Source: SZUA-254 sp031379665
GTDB lineage: Bacteria > Bacteroidota > Ignavibacteria > UBA10030 > SZUA-254
Assembly: GCA_031379665.1 (NCBI GenBank)
Contig: JANNFI010000074.1
Coordinates: forward strand, 1 to 64,000
Length of the DNA: 64,000 bases
Reading direction: 5' to 3'
In this document: one piece after another, positions 27,335-36,126 of the stretch
Layout of the letters: each line of letters opens with the position of its first letter
Position numbering within the stretch: position 1 is the first letter of the stretch
The notes under the pieces: model-generated
What the model was told of the DNA's origin: nothing
What the model saw: only the letters and a program-made list of their open reading frames with translations
The model's database searches: none
Position numbers and translations under genes: made by a program

Positions 27335-28214
27335 CGGTGAACGGGACGGTGATGCGGACCTTGTTGCCGGAGCCGAGGTATTCGAGTTTCAAATTCATCC
27401 CCGCCATCGCGATTCCCCGGCCGTGGTTGTCGAAGACCCTCGTCGCGTCGAAGGCGAGGTATTTTTTAAAATCGAACCCGGGGCCCTGGTCTTCGATGTG
27501 GACGACCATCGAGTCGTTCGACTTCCCGATGCGGACTTCGACGTACTTCTCCGCGTGGGCGGGGAGCCGGAGCCTGCGGCGGACTTCCGCCCCCCAGGTC
27601 CCGGCCGTCATCAGCTCGGATTTTTCGTCGTAGGTGATGCCGAGGTTGCCGTGTTCCACGGCGTTAAGGAGTATCTCGTGGATGAGGGTTGTCTTCTCGG
27701 GGACGGGGCAGGCGTTGGAGATCCAGAGGGTGAAGCGTTCGGCTTCCTCGAGGGTCCGGTACCGGAACGTCCCGGCGACGATCCCGCCGAACGGGTTCTG
27801 GCTCTGCGCCAGCCGGTCCCTGAGGGCGAGTTTGTAGGCGTAATCGTTGACGGCTGCTTCGACGATCGAGAGCAGGACCTGCGTGTTGAACGGCTTGGTG
27901 AGGTAATAGAACGCCCCGGCATCGATGCCCTCTCGGATGTTTTCGGCGCTGTCCCTGGACGTCTGCATCACGACGGGGAGGTCGCGGTGTTCAGCCTGGA
28001 GTTTCAGCCAGCGGAGGAGGTCAATGCCGGTCATTATCGGCATCTCCCAGTCGAGGAGGATCGCCGAGAATCGTTCCTGTCCGGACTCGATGCGGGTGCG
28101 GGCTTCTTCGCCGTCGGAGACGCACACGGGCGCATACCCCGCCTGCACGAGGGCGGTCGATATGGTCAGCTGTATCAACCGATCGTCGTCGGCGATGAGA
28201 ATCGATTCAGCCAT
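27324..28214 (-). CDS. Response regulator with C-terminal RsbW-like ATPase domain
   Basis: 296 residues. An N-terminal receiver (about 1-125) has D55 (LLDWEMP) and the conserved Lys in YYLTKPF. A C-terminal GHKL ATPase domain follows (about 160-290; N-box HEILLNAVEHGNLG, DQGPGFD, GRGIAMA). The ATPase resembles anti-sigma/serine-kinase HATPase_c_2 proteins rather than a histidine kinase, as no HisKA is present. Such REC-HATPase proteins may phosphorylate or sequester a STAS or sigma partner. It is first in a two-gene unit with the hybrid kinase, whose start it overlaps. Confidence 0.88.
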   Translation of the reverse strand: MAESILIADDDRLIQLTISTALVQAGYAPVCVSDGEEARTRIESGQERFSAILLDWEMPIMTGIDLLRWLKLQAEHRDLPVVMQTSRDSAENIREGIDAGAFYYLTKPFNTQVLLSIVEAAVNDYAYKLALRDRLAQSQNPFGGIVAGTFRYRTLEEAERFTLWISNACPVPEKTTLIHEILLNAVEHGNLGITYDEKSELMTAGTWGAEVRRRLRLPAHAEKYVEVRIGKSNDSMVVHIEDQGPGFDFKKYLAFDATRVFDNHGRGIAMAGMNLKLEYLGSGNKVRITVPFTDGN

Positions 28215-28285
28215 CGGACATCCCTAACCTGATCGTGGAGTGGAGCCGTGCGATGCCCAGGCGGGCAATGGAGGAGTACTTCAGG

Positions 28286-28313
28286 AATATAGAAAACTTT
28301 CCCGCTTTGTCAA
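28286..28313 (-). promoter_or_regulatory. Promoter of the REC-ATPase/hybrid kinase unit
   Basis: Minus-strand TTGACA (28308-28313), 16 bases, TATATT (28286-28291); ATG at 28214. Confidence 0.6.
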
Positions 28314-28319
28314 CGCGGA

Positions 28320-28348
28320 TTGATTGTAACACCGCGGATGGTTATCTT
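28320..28348 (+). promoter_or_regulatory. Promoter of the SIMPL gene
   Basis: TTGATT (28320-28325), 17 bases, TATCTT (28343-28348), followed by TG so that it also fits TAnnTTTG. It lies back to back with the promoter of the divergent regulator. Confidence 0.55.
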
Positions 28349-28367
28349 TGGCCATACACGCCATCCA

Positions 28368-29078
28368 ATGACCAACAAAAACGCGTTCATCCTCGGCATC
28401 TGCCTCTTAGCGGGACTCGGCCTGCTCGGATATTTCATTGCGGGCGGACTGGTGGGAATGAAGGAACTCGACCGCACCATCGCGGTCAAGGGGCTCTCCG
28501 AACGAGAGGTCGCGGCCGACATCGCGATCTGGCCGATCAAATTCCTGGAAGCCGAGAACGATCTGGGCGCTCTCTACTCGGCAATCCAGCGGAAGAACGA
28601 CCTGATCGTCGGGTTCCTCAAAAAGAACGGGTTCCAGGAAGGTGAAATCACCGTCTCGGCGCCGTCCGTCACCGACAAACGTGCGCAGGAGTGGGGGAAT
28701 TCCGCCGGTGTGGGGTTCAGGTACTCCGGGGCTTCAACGGTGAGCGTCTATTCGACGAACGTCGCGCTGGTGCTCGATACCCGGGAGAAACTCCTCGAGC
28801 TGGGGAAGATGGGGATAGCCATCTCGGGACAGGACTACGAATCACGGACGACGTTCCTGTATTCGAAACTGAACGTGATCAAGCCGGCGATGATCGAAGA
28901 GGCGACGAAGAACGGGCGCGAGGTGGCGGAGAAATTCGCGCAGGACTCGAACAGCGAGCTCGGTAAGATCAGGAAGGCGACGCAGGGCCAGTTCACCATC
29001 GAGGACCGGGACGCCAACACACCGCACGTCAAGAAAATACGGGTCGTCGCGACGATCGAGTACTATCTCTCCGATTGA
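28368..29078 (+). CDS. SIMPL-domain (DUF541) protein
   Basis: 236 residues from the ATG at 28368. One N-terminal membrane segment (about 6-25) is followed by a periplasmic SIMPL domain: RTIAVKGLSEREVAADIAIW at its start and KKIRVVATIEYYL at the end. SIMPL proteins (YggE/BP26 type) are periplasmic, oligomeric and linked to oxidative-stress tolerance, with no defined reaction. The next gene starts two bases after its stop, so both are likely cotranscribed. Confidence 0.88.
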   Translation: MTNKNAFILGICLLAGLGLLGYFIAGGLVGMKELDRTIAVKGLSEREVAADIAIWPIKFLEAENDLGALYSAIQRKNDLIVGFLKKNGFQEGEITVSAPSVTDKRAQEWGNSAGVGFRYSGASTVSVYSTNVALVLDTREKLLELGKMGIAISGQDYESRTTFLYSKLNVIKPAMIEEATKNGREVAEKFAQDSNSELGKIRKATQGQFTIEDRDANTPHVKKIRVVATIEYYLSD

Positions 29079-29080
29079 AC

Positions 29081-29995
29081 ATGCGCATCGTAGTGTTGTC
29101 CATTGTTCTGGCAGGATGCCTCATACCCACAGTTCAGCTCCGGGCCCAGGGTTGCAGTGACGCAGGGTTTTGCACGCTTCAGAGCATCAAGCCGACGGCT
29201 GAAGATTCGGCGTCGATGGGCCTGCTGAATTCCCTGAAGGTCGGTGGATCCTATGGCAAGGGCGACTACGGCGTGAAGGCGTGGGCCGGGTACCTTGAAT
29301 TCGACCGCTCGGTGAGCCCGGATCTGGAGGTGAGTGGAAAGTTGACATTCGCATCTCAGTCAGGTTCATCCGCAACGTCGACAGGGATCTCCGATCTGTT
29401 CCTGAGCGCGAACCACAGGGTTTTAAATGCCGCGAGTGTCACTCTCGGAGTGAAAATTCCGCTGAACGAGGCCAATAAAACCCTCGACGGCAGATCGCTG
29501 CCGATGGATTACCAAACGAGCCTTGGGACACTTGACCTCATCATCGGGATCGGCTACCGGGCGGGAGCGACGAGCTTCCAGGCCGCGATCCAACAACCGC
29601 TTTCGAACAACGGCAACGGGTTTCTAGCATCGGAGTACCCGCCGGGTTCGGAATTCAGCGTCATCCCATCCACCAATATGTTCGTCCGCCGCGGAGACGT
29701 TCTGCTCCGCGCGTCCCACCGAGTCTCCCTGACCGACGGTTGGACCGTCACGCCGGGGATACTCCCGATCTACCATCTCTCCGACGACCGGTACACCGAC
29801 GCTGGCGGAGTCGAGCGGGATATCTCCGGGTCGAAGGGCCTCACGTTGAACGGAATTCTATTCGTTGAATATTTTCCCGGAGGGGCTGACGCCCTGGAGC
29901 TGACCTTCGGGGTGCCGTTCATCACGCGGGATTCCCGTCCCGACGGCCTGACGAGAAGTTATGTCATCGGAGTAGAGTACCGCCATTCTTTCTGA
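29081..29995 (+). CDS. Outer-membrane beta-barrel, transporter-like
   Basis: 304 residues from the ATG at 29081. A signal peptide (about 1-23, ending LRAQ) is followed by a short Cys pair (GCSDAGFC) and a barrel of about 12 strands ending in VIGVEYRHSF, a typical outer-membrane C-terminus. It resembles the broad transporter/phenol-degradation-type barrels (meta-pathway family), but the match is general and no substrate can be named. It follows the SIMPL gene by two bases, suggesting an envelope-linked role for both. Confidence 0.68.
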   Translation: MRIVVLSIVLAGCLIPTVQLRAQGCSDAGFCTLQSIKPTAEDSASMGLLNSLKVGGSYGKGDYGVKAWAGYLEFDRSVSPDLEVSGKLTFASQSGSSATSTGISDLFLSANHRVLNAASVTLGVKIPLNEANKTLDGRSLPMDYQTSLGTLDLIIGIGYRAGATSFQAAIQQPLSNNGNGFLASEYPPGSEFSVIPSTNMFVRRGDVLLRASHRVSLTDGWTVTPGILPIYHLSDDRYTDAGGVERDISGSKGLTLNGILFVEYFPGGADALELTFGVPFITRDSRPDGLTRSYVIGVEYRHSF

Positions 29996-30048
29996 GCCCG
30001 GCGATCCCGACCCGAGCATTACTGTTGACGCATCCGTAGGAGGAGTGC

Positions 30049-31719
30049 TCAGGGGGGAGACAGGGGTGCGGATCGTGCGACCTTGAACAGGCCCGCGATC
30101 GTCAGGAACATCGCGAGACCGATGAGCGCCATCGAGGCGACGGCGTTGATGAGCGCGATGTCCATTCCTTCCGTCTTCCCGAAGTTCGCGATCGTCAATC
30201 CCCCCAGCGACCACAAGGTAATTACCAGCACGAAGAGCATCGGCAGGAGGGTGAACCATATGCGCTTACGCGACTTGTAGAGCCAGACGGTGATCGAGAG
30301 GAGTGTGAGCGCGGCGAGGAGCTGGTTGGCGCTGCCGAAGAGTGTCCAGAAGTTCACCCACGACCCCTCCGGTGCGGTCGAAATGATGTAGGCGGGGAGG
30401 GCGATGGTGAGGAGCGTCGCCGCCACCGAACCGGCCGCCCCCTTCCAACCGAACAACTCCTGTATGATGTACCTCCCGAGGCGCGTGCAGACGTCGAGCG
30501 TGTCGAACACGAACGTCGAGAACGCCATCGCTCCGAAGGTGATAGCGAACGGGAGGTTTTCCTTCCCAATCAGTATCGTGAGGAATTCGCCGATCCCGTT
30601 GCCGTAGATCGTTCCCGGCTTCAGCCCCCTGATGCTCTCCGGGGCGGCGATCATCACCGTCACCAGCGCGATGAGCGCGACGAACCCTTCGGCGAGCATC
30701 CCCCCGTATCCCACCGGCTGCATATGCGACTCGCGGTCGATCTGTTTCGAGGTCGTGCCCGAGCATACGAGGCCGTGGAAACCGGAGCAGGCGCCGCAGG
30801 CGATCGTTACAAACAGAAACGGGAACATCGAACCGGTGAGGCCGCCGGCGTCCCAGCTTTTCACCGCCGGCGCCTGGATTTCGTATCCTCCGAAGAACAC
30901 GCCGATGACGCCGAGGGCGAGCGCGAAAAAGAGCACGAACCCCCCGAGGTACCCGCGCGGCTGGAGGAGGAGCCAGACTGGCGCTAGCGATCCGATGGCG
31001 CAGTAGGCCAGAATAAGCAGGCCCCAGGTCCGCGCGTCGAGGATGAAGACGGTGGAGATCTGTGTCCCGAGCCAGACGACGGCGAACGTCGCGGGGACGA
31101 AGATGACCGAAACGAGCCAGAGCGGAGGATTGAGGAACCGCTGGACGAGGCCCATAACAACGGCGAGCGCGAGGTACATCACGGCCGCGGCCGCCACCGC
31201 GCCGCCGGGGTCGAACGTTACGGCCGTCCCTTCGAGTTCCTCGATGCGGCTGACGAAGCTCCCGGCGGTGATGTCGGCAAAGGCGACGACGACGTAAATA
31301 AGGGCGATCCAGATGAAGGCCATCATCGCGAGGCCGGCGCGCGGCCCCAGGTGCTCGCGGGTGATGCTCGCGATCGAACAGGCGCCGTGTCGCACCGAGG
31401 CGGTGAGGCTGCTGAAGTCGTGGACGGCGCCGATGAAGACGACCCCGAGGCTTATCCAGAGGAGGCACGGGAGCCATCCCCAGGTCTGGCTCGCAAGGAT
31501 CGGCCCGGCGATCGGGCCTGCCGCGGCAATGGCTGAAAAGTGCTGGGCGAAGAGATAGAACGGTTTCGTGGGAACGAAATCAACGCCGTCGGACTGTTTG
31601 TGCGCGGGCGTGGGGCTCGAGTCGTCGGGCGTGAAATGCCCCGCGACCCAGCGCCCGTACAACCGGTACGCGGCCACCAGGAAGACAAGGAACGCAAGCG
31701 CAAGAACGGGAAGACTCAT
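30049..31719 (-). CDS. cstA: Carbon starvation protein A, peptide/pyruvate transporter
   Basis: 556 residues with about 15 membrane helices. CstA family members import peptides or pyruvate during carbon limitation. Conserved regions are seen: FAQHFSAIAAAGPIAGPILA near the N-terminus, GAVHDFSSLTASVRHG, and FHGLVCSGTTSKQI. Length is at the short end of the family, typical of the shorter CstA group. A weak promoter (TTCACA, 16 bases, GATATT; 31747-31774) lies upstream. No partner gene is obvious; its neighbours are convergent or unrelated. Confidence 0.95.
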   Translation of the reverse strand: MSLPVLALAFLVFLVAAYRLYGRWVAGHFTPDDSSPTPAHKQSDGVDFVPTKPFYLFAQHFSAIAAAGPIAGPILASQTWGWLPCLLWISLGVVFIGAVHDFSSLTASVRHGACSIASITREHLGPRAGLAMMAFIWIALIYVVVAFADITAGSFVSRIEELEGTAVTFDPGGAVAAAAVMYLALAVVMGLVQRFLNPPLWLVSVIFVPATFAVVWLGTQISTVFILDARTWGLLILAYCAIGSLAPVWLLLQPRGYLGGFVLFFALALGVIGVFFGGYEIQAPAVKSWDAGGLTGSMFPFLFVTIACGACSGFHGLVCSGTTSKQIDRESHMQPVGYGGMLAEGFVALIALVTVMIAAPESIRGLKPGTIYGNGIGEFLTILIGKENLPFAITFGAMAFSTFVFDTLDVCTRLGRYIIQELFGWKGAAGSVAATLLTIALPAYIISTAPEGSWVNFWTLFGSANQLLAALTLLSITVWLYKSRKRIWFTLLPMLFVLVITLWSLGGLTIANFGKTEGMDIALINAVASMALIGLAMFLTIAGLFKVARSAPLSPP

Positions 31720-31810
31720 CCGACGATCCCTGAAAGTGAACCCGGGAATATCGGAAATTCCGGGCTATTGTGAAATAGCGCGCCGCGTGCGGAGGATCCG
31801 ATGGGGACCA

Positions 31811-31845
31811 AATAAAAAACCCCCGGGGGATGACCCCGGGGGTTT
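31811..31845 (-). terminator. Strong rho-independent terminator
   Basis: A perfect 12-bp stem (AAACCCCCGGGG / CCCCGGGGGTTT) with a five-base loop. On the minus strand it is followed by TTTTATT. It ends the DUF4397 operon before cstA. Confidence 0.88.
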
Positions 31846-31870
31846 AGGTTGAATTGATTGTACCGGGAGT

Positions 31871-32911
31871 TTACTTCATCAGCGTCATTTTCCGATTCTC
31901 GCTGTAGTCGCCAGCCCGGATACTGTAGAGATATACTCCGCTCGGTAGCATGCTGCCATCGAAGGTCAGCGAATATACACCGGGGGTCCTGTTGCCTTCA
32001 ACCAGCGTCATGACTTCACTACCGGTAAGGTCGTACAGTTTGACGGTGACCTGGCCTGCATTTGGAACCGAGTAGGTGATTTTCGTCTCCGGGTTGAACG
32101 GGTTCGGATAGTTCTGTGACAGCGAGTACCCTTCCGGCAGGACGTTCTCCTCACGGACGTCCGTGACGACGCCGAATGCGACCACGGTGCCGTTGGGGAG
32201 CGCCGCGAAGAGGCCGAAGGCCTCGCCGTTGTTGTTGTTGGCCGGCGCGAGGAACCCGCTGGCGAAGACGACGGCGGCCCCTCCGGTGAGGGAGGAGAGA
32301 TCGGCGCCGAAGGAGGCGACGATGGTGGCGTTGTCGTTGCCCGGGGTGACATCCAGGGTATAGGAGGCGGCCGGGACAGCGATGTAGCCGGTGATATCGC
32401 CGTAGGCGGCGTCATCGACGAGTGTGGCGACCCCGCGGGCGATGACATCGACGGTGGGAGCGTCGGTGGCGCCGTGGAGGGCGAAGAACTCGACCTTGGT
32501 GGAATCTGCAGCCAGTTCACGCGCCCCCGCCTTGATGAAGAGGGTAAAGGCGGTGGAGCGGGCGTCCGGGTTGGGATCGAACGAACCCGGAGCAAGGACC
32601 CCGTTGGCGACGGCGACATAGGTCTCGCCGGCGGTGAGGGTCAGGTCGAAGTTGGCGATGGTGTCGGCGGCCGAAGTGCTGGTCGCCGGCGCGATGCCGA
32701 CCATGATGGGGGCATTGGCCGGGGCGTCGATGTACGGTGTCGCCTGGCGGAACATGAAGTTGTCGAGCAAGAGCGATCCGTCGAGGTAGACGTCGACGCT
32801 GTCGGCAGCCGGATCGGCCGCGTTGTGGATCACCTGCAGCCGGGCGGTCTGGCCCGTGGCCAGGCCCGCCGTCATCAGCAGGATTGCGAAGAGCGCGATG
32901 AGCTTATTCAT
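31871..32911 (-). CDS. Secreted DUF4397 protein with T9SS sorting domain
   Basis: 346 residues. Signal peptide (about 1-20), one DUF4397 beta-sandwich module (about 23-250; RLQVIHNAADPAADSVDVYL), then a T9SS sorting domain (GYSLSQNYPNPFNPETKITY, LPSGVYLYSIRAG, ending KMTLMK). DUF4397 is a surface-protein domain of unknown function. The gene follows a larger paralog by 24 bases and is followed by a strong terminator, so the two form an operon. The product is probably displayed at or released from the cell surface. Confidence 0.88.
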   Translation of the reverse strand: MNKLIALFAILLMTAGLATGQTARLQVIHNAADPAADSVDVYLDGSLLLDNFMFRQATPYIDAPANAPIMVGIAPATSTSAADTIANFDLTLTAGETYVAVANGVLAPGSFDPNPDARSTAFTLFIKAGARELAADSTKVEFFALHGATDAPTVDVIARGVATLVDDAAYGDITGYIAVPAASYTLDVTPGNDNATIVASFGADLSSLTGGAAVVFASGFLAPANNNNGEAFGLFAALPNGTVVAFGVVTDVREENVLPEGYSLSQNYPNPFNPETKITYSVPNAGQVTVKLYDLTGSEVMTLVEGNRTPGVYSLTFDGSMLPSGVYLYSIRAGDYSENRKMTLMK

Positions 32912-32935
32912 TGTGGAATTCCTTTTCTATTTGAT

Positions 32936-34714
32936 TTATTTTAGGAGCGTGAACTTCTTGGTAATCACCGTGCCGCCCGCCTGCAGCTTGTATAGGTAGA
33001 CGCCGGAGGTCAACGATTCTGCATTGAAAGTCATATTGTACGAACCCGCTTCCTTCGTCTCGTCGACGAGCGTCGCCACTTCCTGACCGATGAGGTTATA
33101 CACCTTCAGAGACACGAAGCCTGCCTCGGGGAGCGTGAAGGCGATCGTCGTCGTCGGGTTGAAGGGGTTCGGGTAGTTCTGTCCGAGCGCGACGTCACGA
33201 GGCAGCGTTTCGGTTACGCCGAAATACTCTTCGGCTTCAGTCGAGAGGGACGGAACAGCGGACGCCTGCGATGAACTCAGCGCCGGGAGTTCAACCACGG
33301 TGCCATTCGGTAGAGCCGCGAAGAGGCCGAACGCCGGGCCGTCCTGGTTGGCCGCCGGTGAGAAAAACCCTGAGGCGAAGACGAGCGCGGAGCCGCCCCT
33401 GAGGCCGCGCAGGTCGGCGAGGTATTGAGCTACCACCGCCGAGCTGTTGCCCGGGGTAAGTTGGAGGACGTACACCCATGCCGGAAAGCTCTTATAGTGG
33501 GCAAACTCGCCGTAGGTCACGTCGTTGAAGAGCGGGATGAACGGCAGGCCGCGGAGTTTCACGTCGACGGTGGGCGCATCCGTGGAACCGTGGAGGACCG
33601 CGATGTCGACAAGCCAGGAATACCTGCTTTTTTCCCTGGCGTCATCGGTCGCGAAGAGCTGGAACCCGATCGGCTGCGCGTCGGGGTTCGCAGTGAACAC
33701 GGTCGGGTCGAGGACGCCGTTCGCCACAGCGATGTACTTCTTACCGGCGGTGAAGACGATCTGAATGTTCTTAAGGGTGTCTGCGGCGGAAGTACTGCCC
33801 GGGCCAGCGATGCCGATGTTCACGGTGACCCCGGCCGGGACGTCCACGAAGGGCGTCGCCTTCCGGAATTCGAAGTTGTCGAGGAGCTTGGCGCCGTCCA
33901 CGTACACATCCACAGATGCGGCGGCGGGGTCGGCGGCGTTATGAATGACCTGGAGCCGCGCGGTCGAGAGCGACGGCAGGGGAACGACCGTGCCGTTCGG
34001 CAGCGCCGCGAAAAGCCCGAAGGCCGGACCATTCTGGTTCGCGGACTGGTCGAGGAAACCGGAAGCGAAAACCACGGCAGCTCCGCCACGCAGACCGGAG
34101 AGGTCCGCCGCGAAGGAGGCGACGACGGTTTGTCCGCCGTTCACCGTCACGTCGACAACGTATTTCCCGGGGAGAAGGGACTTGTATGACGTGAACTGAC
34201 CGTAGCCGAGGCCTTCCGAAAGGCTGGTGGTATACCTGCCTCGGATGCGGAGGCCCACGGTGGGCGCGTCGGTAGAGCCGTGGAAAGCCCTGAGATCGAC
34301 GAACCACGACCAGCGAGCCGACTCACGGGCGCGGTCGGCGGCGAAGAGCGTAAATGCGATCGGCAGTCCGTCAGGATTGGGCGCGAAACCGGAGCCGACG
34401 ACGCCGTTGGCGATCGCCGTGTACTTCTTGCCGGCCTCGAGCGTGACGGTAAAATTCTTGAGCGTATCGTTTGCGGACGAGCTCGATCCCGGGGCGACGC
34501 CGATGTTTAGCGGAACGCCGGAGGGGACGTCAACGAACGGCGTGGCCGCGCGGAACGCAAAGTTGTCGAGCAGCAGCGATCCGTTCACATAGACGTCGAC
34601 GGACGCGGCTGCCGGGTCGGCGGCGTTATGTATGACCTGGAGACGGGCAGGTTGACTAAAAGAAAGTGCGCTCGATAGCGCCATTAGCAGGGTCATGAGA
34701 ACAAGGCGAAACAT
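32936..34714 (-). CDS. Secreted protein with two DUF4397 modules and T9SS sorting domain
   Basis: 592 residues. After a signal peptide, two DUF4397 modules repeat in tandem, each opening with ARLQVIHNAADPAAASVDVY (about residues 23 and 256). A T9SS sorting domain closes the protein (LGQNYPNPFNPTTTIAF, LTSGVYLYKLQAGG, KKFTLLK). The modules are also similar at DNA level, pointing to internal duplication; the smaller downstream gene holds a third copy. It has a clear promoter and the ribosome-binding site AAGGAG seven to eight bases before the ATG. The ligand or role is unknown. Confidence 0.9.
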   Translation of the reverse strand: MFRLVLMTLLMALSSALSFSQPARLQVIHNAADPAAASVDVYVNGSLLLDNFAFRAATPFVDVPSGVPLNIGVAPGSSSSANDTLKNFTVTLEAGKKYTAIANGVVGSGFAPNPDGLPIAFTLFAADRARESARWSWFVDLRAFHGSTDAPTVGLRIRGRYTTSLSEGLGYGQFTSYKSLLPGKYVVDVTVNGGQTVVASFAADLSGLRGGAAVVFASGFLDQSANQNGPAFGLFAALPNGTVVPLPSLSTARLQVIHNAADPAAASVDVYVDGAKLLDNFEFRKATPFVDVPAGVTVNIGIAGPGSTSAADTLKNIQIVFTAGKKYIAVANGVLDPTVFTANPDAQPIGFQLFATDDAREKSRYSWLVDIAVLHGSTDAPTVDVKLRGLPFIPLFNDVTYGEFAHYKSFPAWVYVLQLTPGNSSAVVAQYLADLRGLRGGSALVFASGFFSPAANQDGPAFGLFAALPNGTVVELPALSSSQASAVPSLSTEAEEYFGVTETLPRDVALGQNYPNPFNPTTTIAFTLPEAGFVSLKVYNLIGQEVATLVDETKEAGSYNMTFNAESLTSGVYLYKLQAGGTVITKKFTLLK

Positions 34715-34779
34715 GGTGGAATCTCCTTAATTGAGTCTAAATATGATGATTAGTGCTATATATTTGTTATGTACGTTTT

Positions 34780-34808
34780 AATATAACATACCATCATCAG
34801 ATTGTCAA
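34780..34808 (-). promoter_or_regulatory. Promoter of the DUF4397 operon
   Basis: Minus-strand TTGACA (34803-34808), 17 bases, TATATT (34780-34785). The leader is about 58 bases and ends with AAGGAGA before the ATG at 34714. Confidence 0.7.
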
Positions 34809-34909
34809 GTATATTTTTTTAAAATACCTATAACTCAGCCAAAATAGAGAGAATTCGATGAAAATATGGGTTTAGGCAGTCCCCCTAGTTTACACCCAAA
34901 AGTCGTCCC

Positions 34910-34938
34910 TTGACATCAGATACCGAAAAGTTTACATT
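34910..34938 (+). promoter_or_regulatory. Promoter for the matrixin lipoprotein gene
   Basis: TTGACA (34910-34915), 17 bases, TACATT (34933-34938); the ATG at 35117 lies about 170 bases downstream of the predicted start. Confidence 0.5.
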
Positions 34939-35116
34939 TTTCGGGCGGTCGAATGAACCCAGACAACCGGGTGACCGGAATGCATTGAGCAATGAGTGAT
35001 CCCATGTCAGACGACCAGGAACTGCTTGTGCCGCATCTCAAAATCGGGGTAGCACTCCCGGCGTTCGAGCCGTGGGATCAGCCATGTGGCTGCCGACTGG
35101 ACCGGAGGTCAATGCG

Positions 35117-36034
35117 ATGCGGGTAGCGCCCCGTCTGATGATTCCGCTCCTTTGCCTCTTTCTGGCGTCCTGCCAGGTTCCGACTCCGAGGGACGCGTCC
35201 GAACCTCCGCCCGTCGACATCGACGATTTCCCCATCGCCTACACCCTCGGAAGGTTCGACGAACGGTTCGGCATCACGCGGGAGGAATTCCTCCGCGTCG
35301 TGGAGGAGGCTAAGATGGTGTGGGAAAAACCGGCGGGCCGGCCCCTGTTCCGGTTCGAAGCGGACGCCGCCTTCAAGGTGAACCTCATCTTCGACGAACG
35401 CCAGGAGCGGACGATCGAGGCGAGGGAAATGAAAGCGGGCATCGATTCGCGCGGACAGTCGTACGACGCGCTCATCTGGCAACACACGAGACAGTCGGAG
35501 CGGCACGCTGAATCAGAACGGCGGTACGAAGCCGCCGCCGCGGAGTTGCAGAACCGCCTCGACGCGCATAACGCCACCGTCGCCTATTGGAACGAAAGGG
35601 GCGGGGCGCCGGCGGAGGAGTTCGAACGGATGAACGCAGCGCAGCGGGAGCTACTCGCCGGGCAGGAATCGCTGGATCGCCTGGGCTCGGACGTGAACGA
35701 CGATGTTGCCGCAATGAACGACTTGGTGGGGCAGATCAACGAGCTCGCATCGGCCAATAACCTGGAGGTGACCTACTTCAACGGCAAGTTCGTGGAGTCG
35801 AGGGAGTTCGAGCAGGGCGTTTACACGGGACGGGACATCACGATCTACCAGTACTCCGAGGTCGCCGACCTCCGGGTGGCCCTTGTGCACGAGTTCGGCC
35901 ACGCGCTCGGTTTCGGCCACGTCTCCGACCCCGCGGCGGTGATGCATTACAAGATGGGAGGGCAGGACCTGACGAAGGCGCTTCTGGCCACGGCGGACCT
36001 CGATCTCCTGAAAAAACGGTTTTCGCAGGAATAG
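35117..36034 (+). CDS. Matrixin-like metalloprotease lipoprotein
   Basis: 305 residues from the ATG at 35117. A lipoprotein signal ends at LASC. The C-terminal catalytic site is HEFGHALGFGHVSD, a full metzincin zinc motif HExxHxxGxxH, followed by a Met-turn candidate (AVMHYKM). Between the N-terminal part and the catalytic domain lies a long helical stretch (about 130-215; ESERRYEAAAAELQNRL, MNAAQRELLAGQESLDRL) that looks like a coiled coil. It is probably anchored in the outer or inner membrane and cuts proteins in the envelope. No inhibitor or substrate gene is next to it. Confidence 0.82.
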   Translation: MRVAPRLMIPLLCLFLASCQVPTPRDASEPPPVDIDDFPIAYTLGRFDERFGITREEFLRVVEEAKMVWEKPAGRPLFRFEADAAFKVNLIFDERQERTIEAREMKAGIDSRGQSYDALIWQHTRQSERHAESERRYEAAAAELQNRLDAHNATVAYWNERGGAPAEEFERMNAAQRELLAGQESLDRLGSDVNDDVAAMNDLVGQINELASANNLEVTYFNGKFVESREFEQGVYTGRDITIYQYSEVADLRVALVHEFGHALGFGHVSDPAAVMHYKMGGQDLTKALLATADLDLLKKRFSQE

Positions 36035-36126
36035 GCCGGGTCGAAGGTTTCATCGGGGGGGATGTCTTTGCTGGAGGATGTCGTGCCCGATGGAAGTCGA
36101 AGACGCCCCGCCCGTGCCTGAGCTCG

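Larger units (their letters stand above)
34715..35116. other. A/T-rich intergenic region with two divergent promoters
   Basis: About 400 bases, clearly richer in A/T than the surroundings, between the DUF4397 operon and the matrixin gene. It holds both promoters described separately. A possible 44-codon reading frame (ATG 34992 to stop 35126) overlaps the start of the matrixin gene; it lacks a visible ribosome-binding site and may be chance. Confidence 0.6.

Noticed and set aside
32936..34714. Repeated segments as a CRISPR array
   Set aside because: The repeats are long, coding DUF4397 modules, not short repeats with unique spacers.
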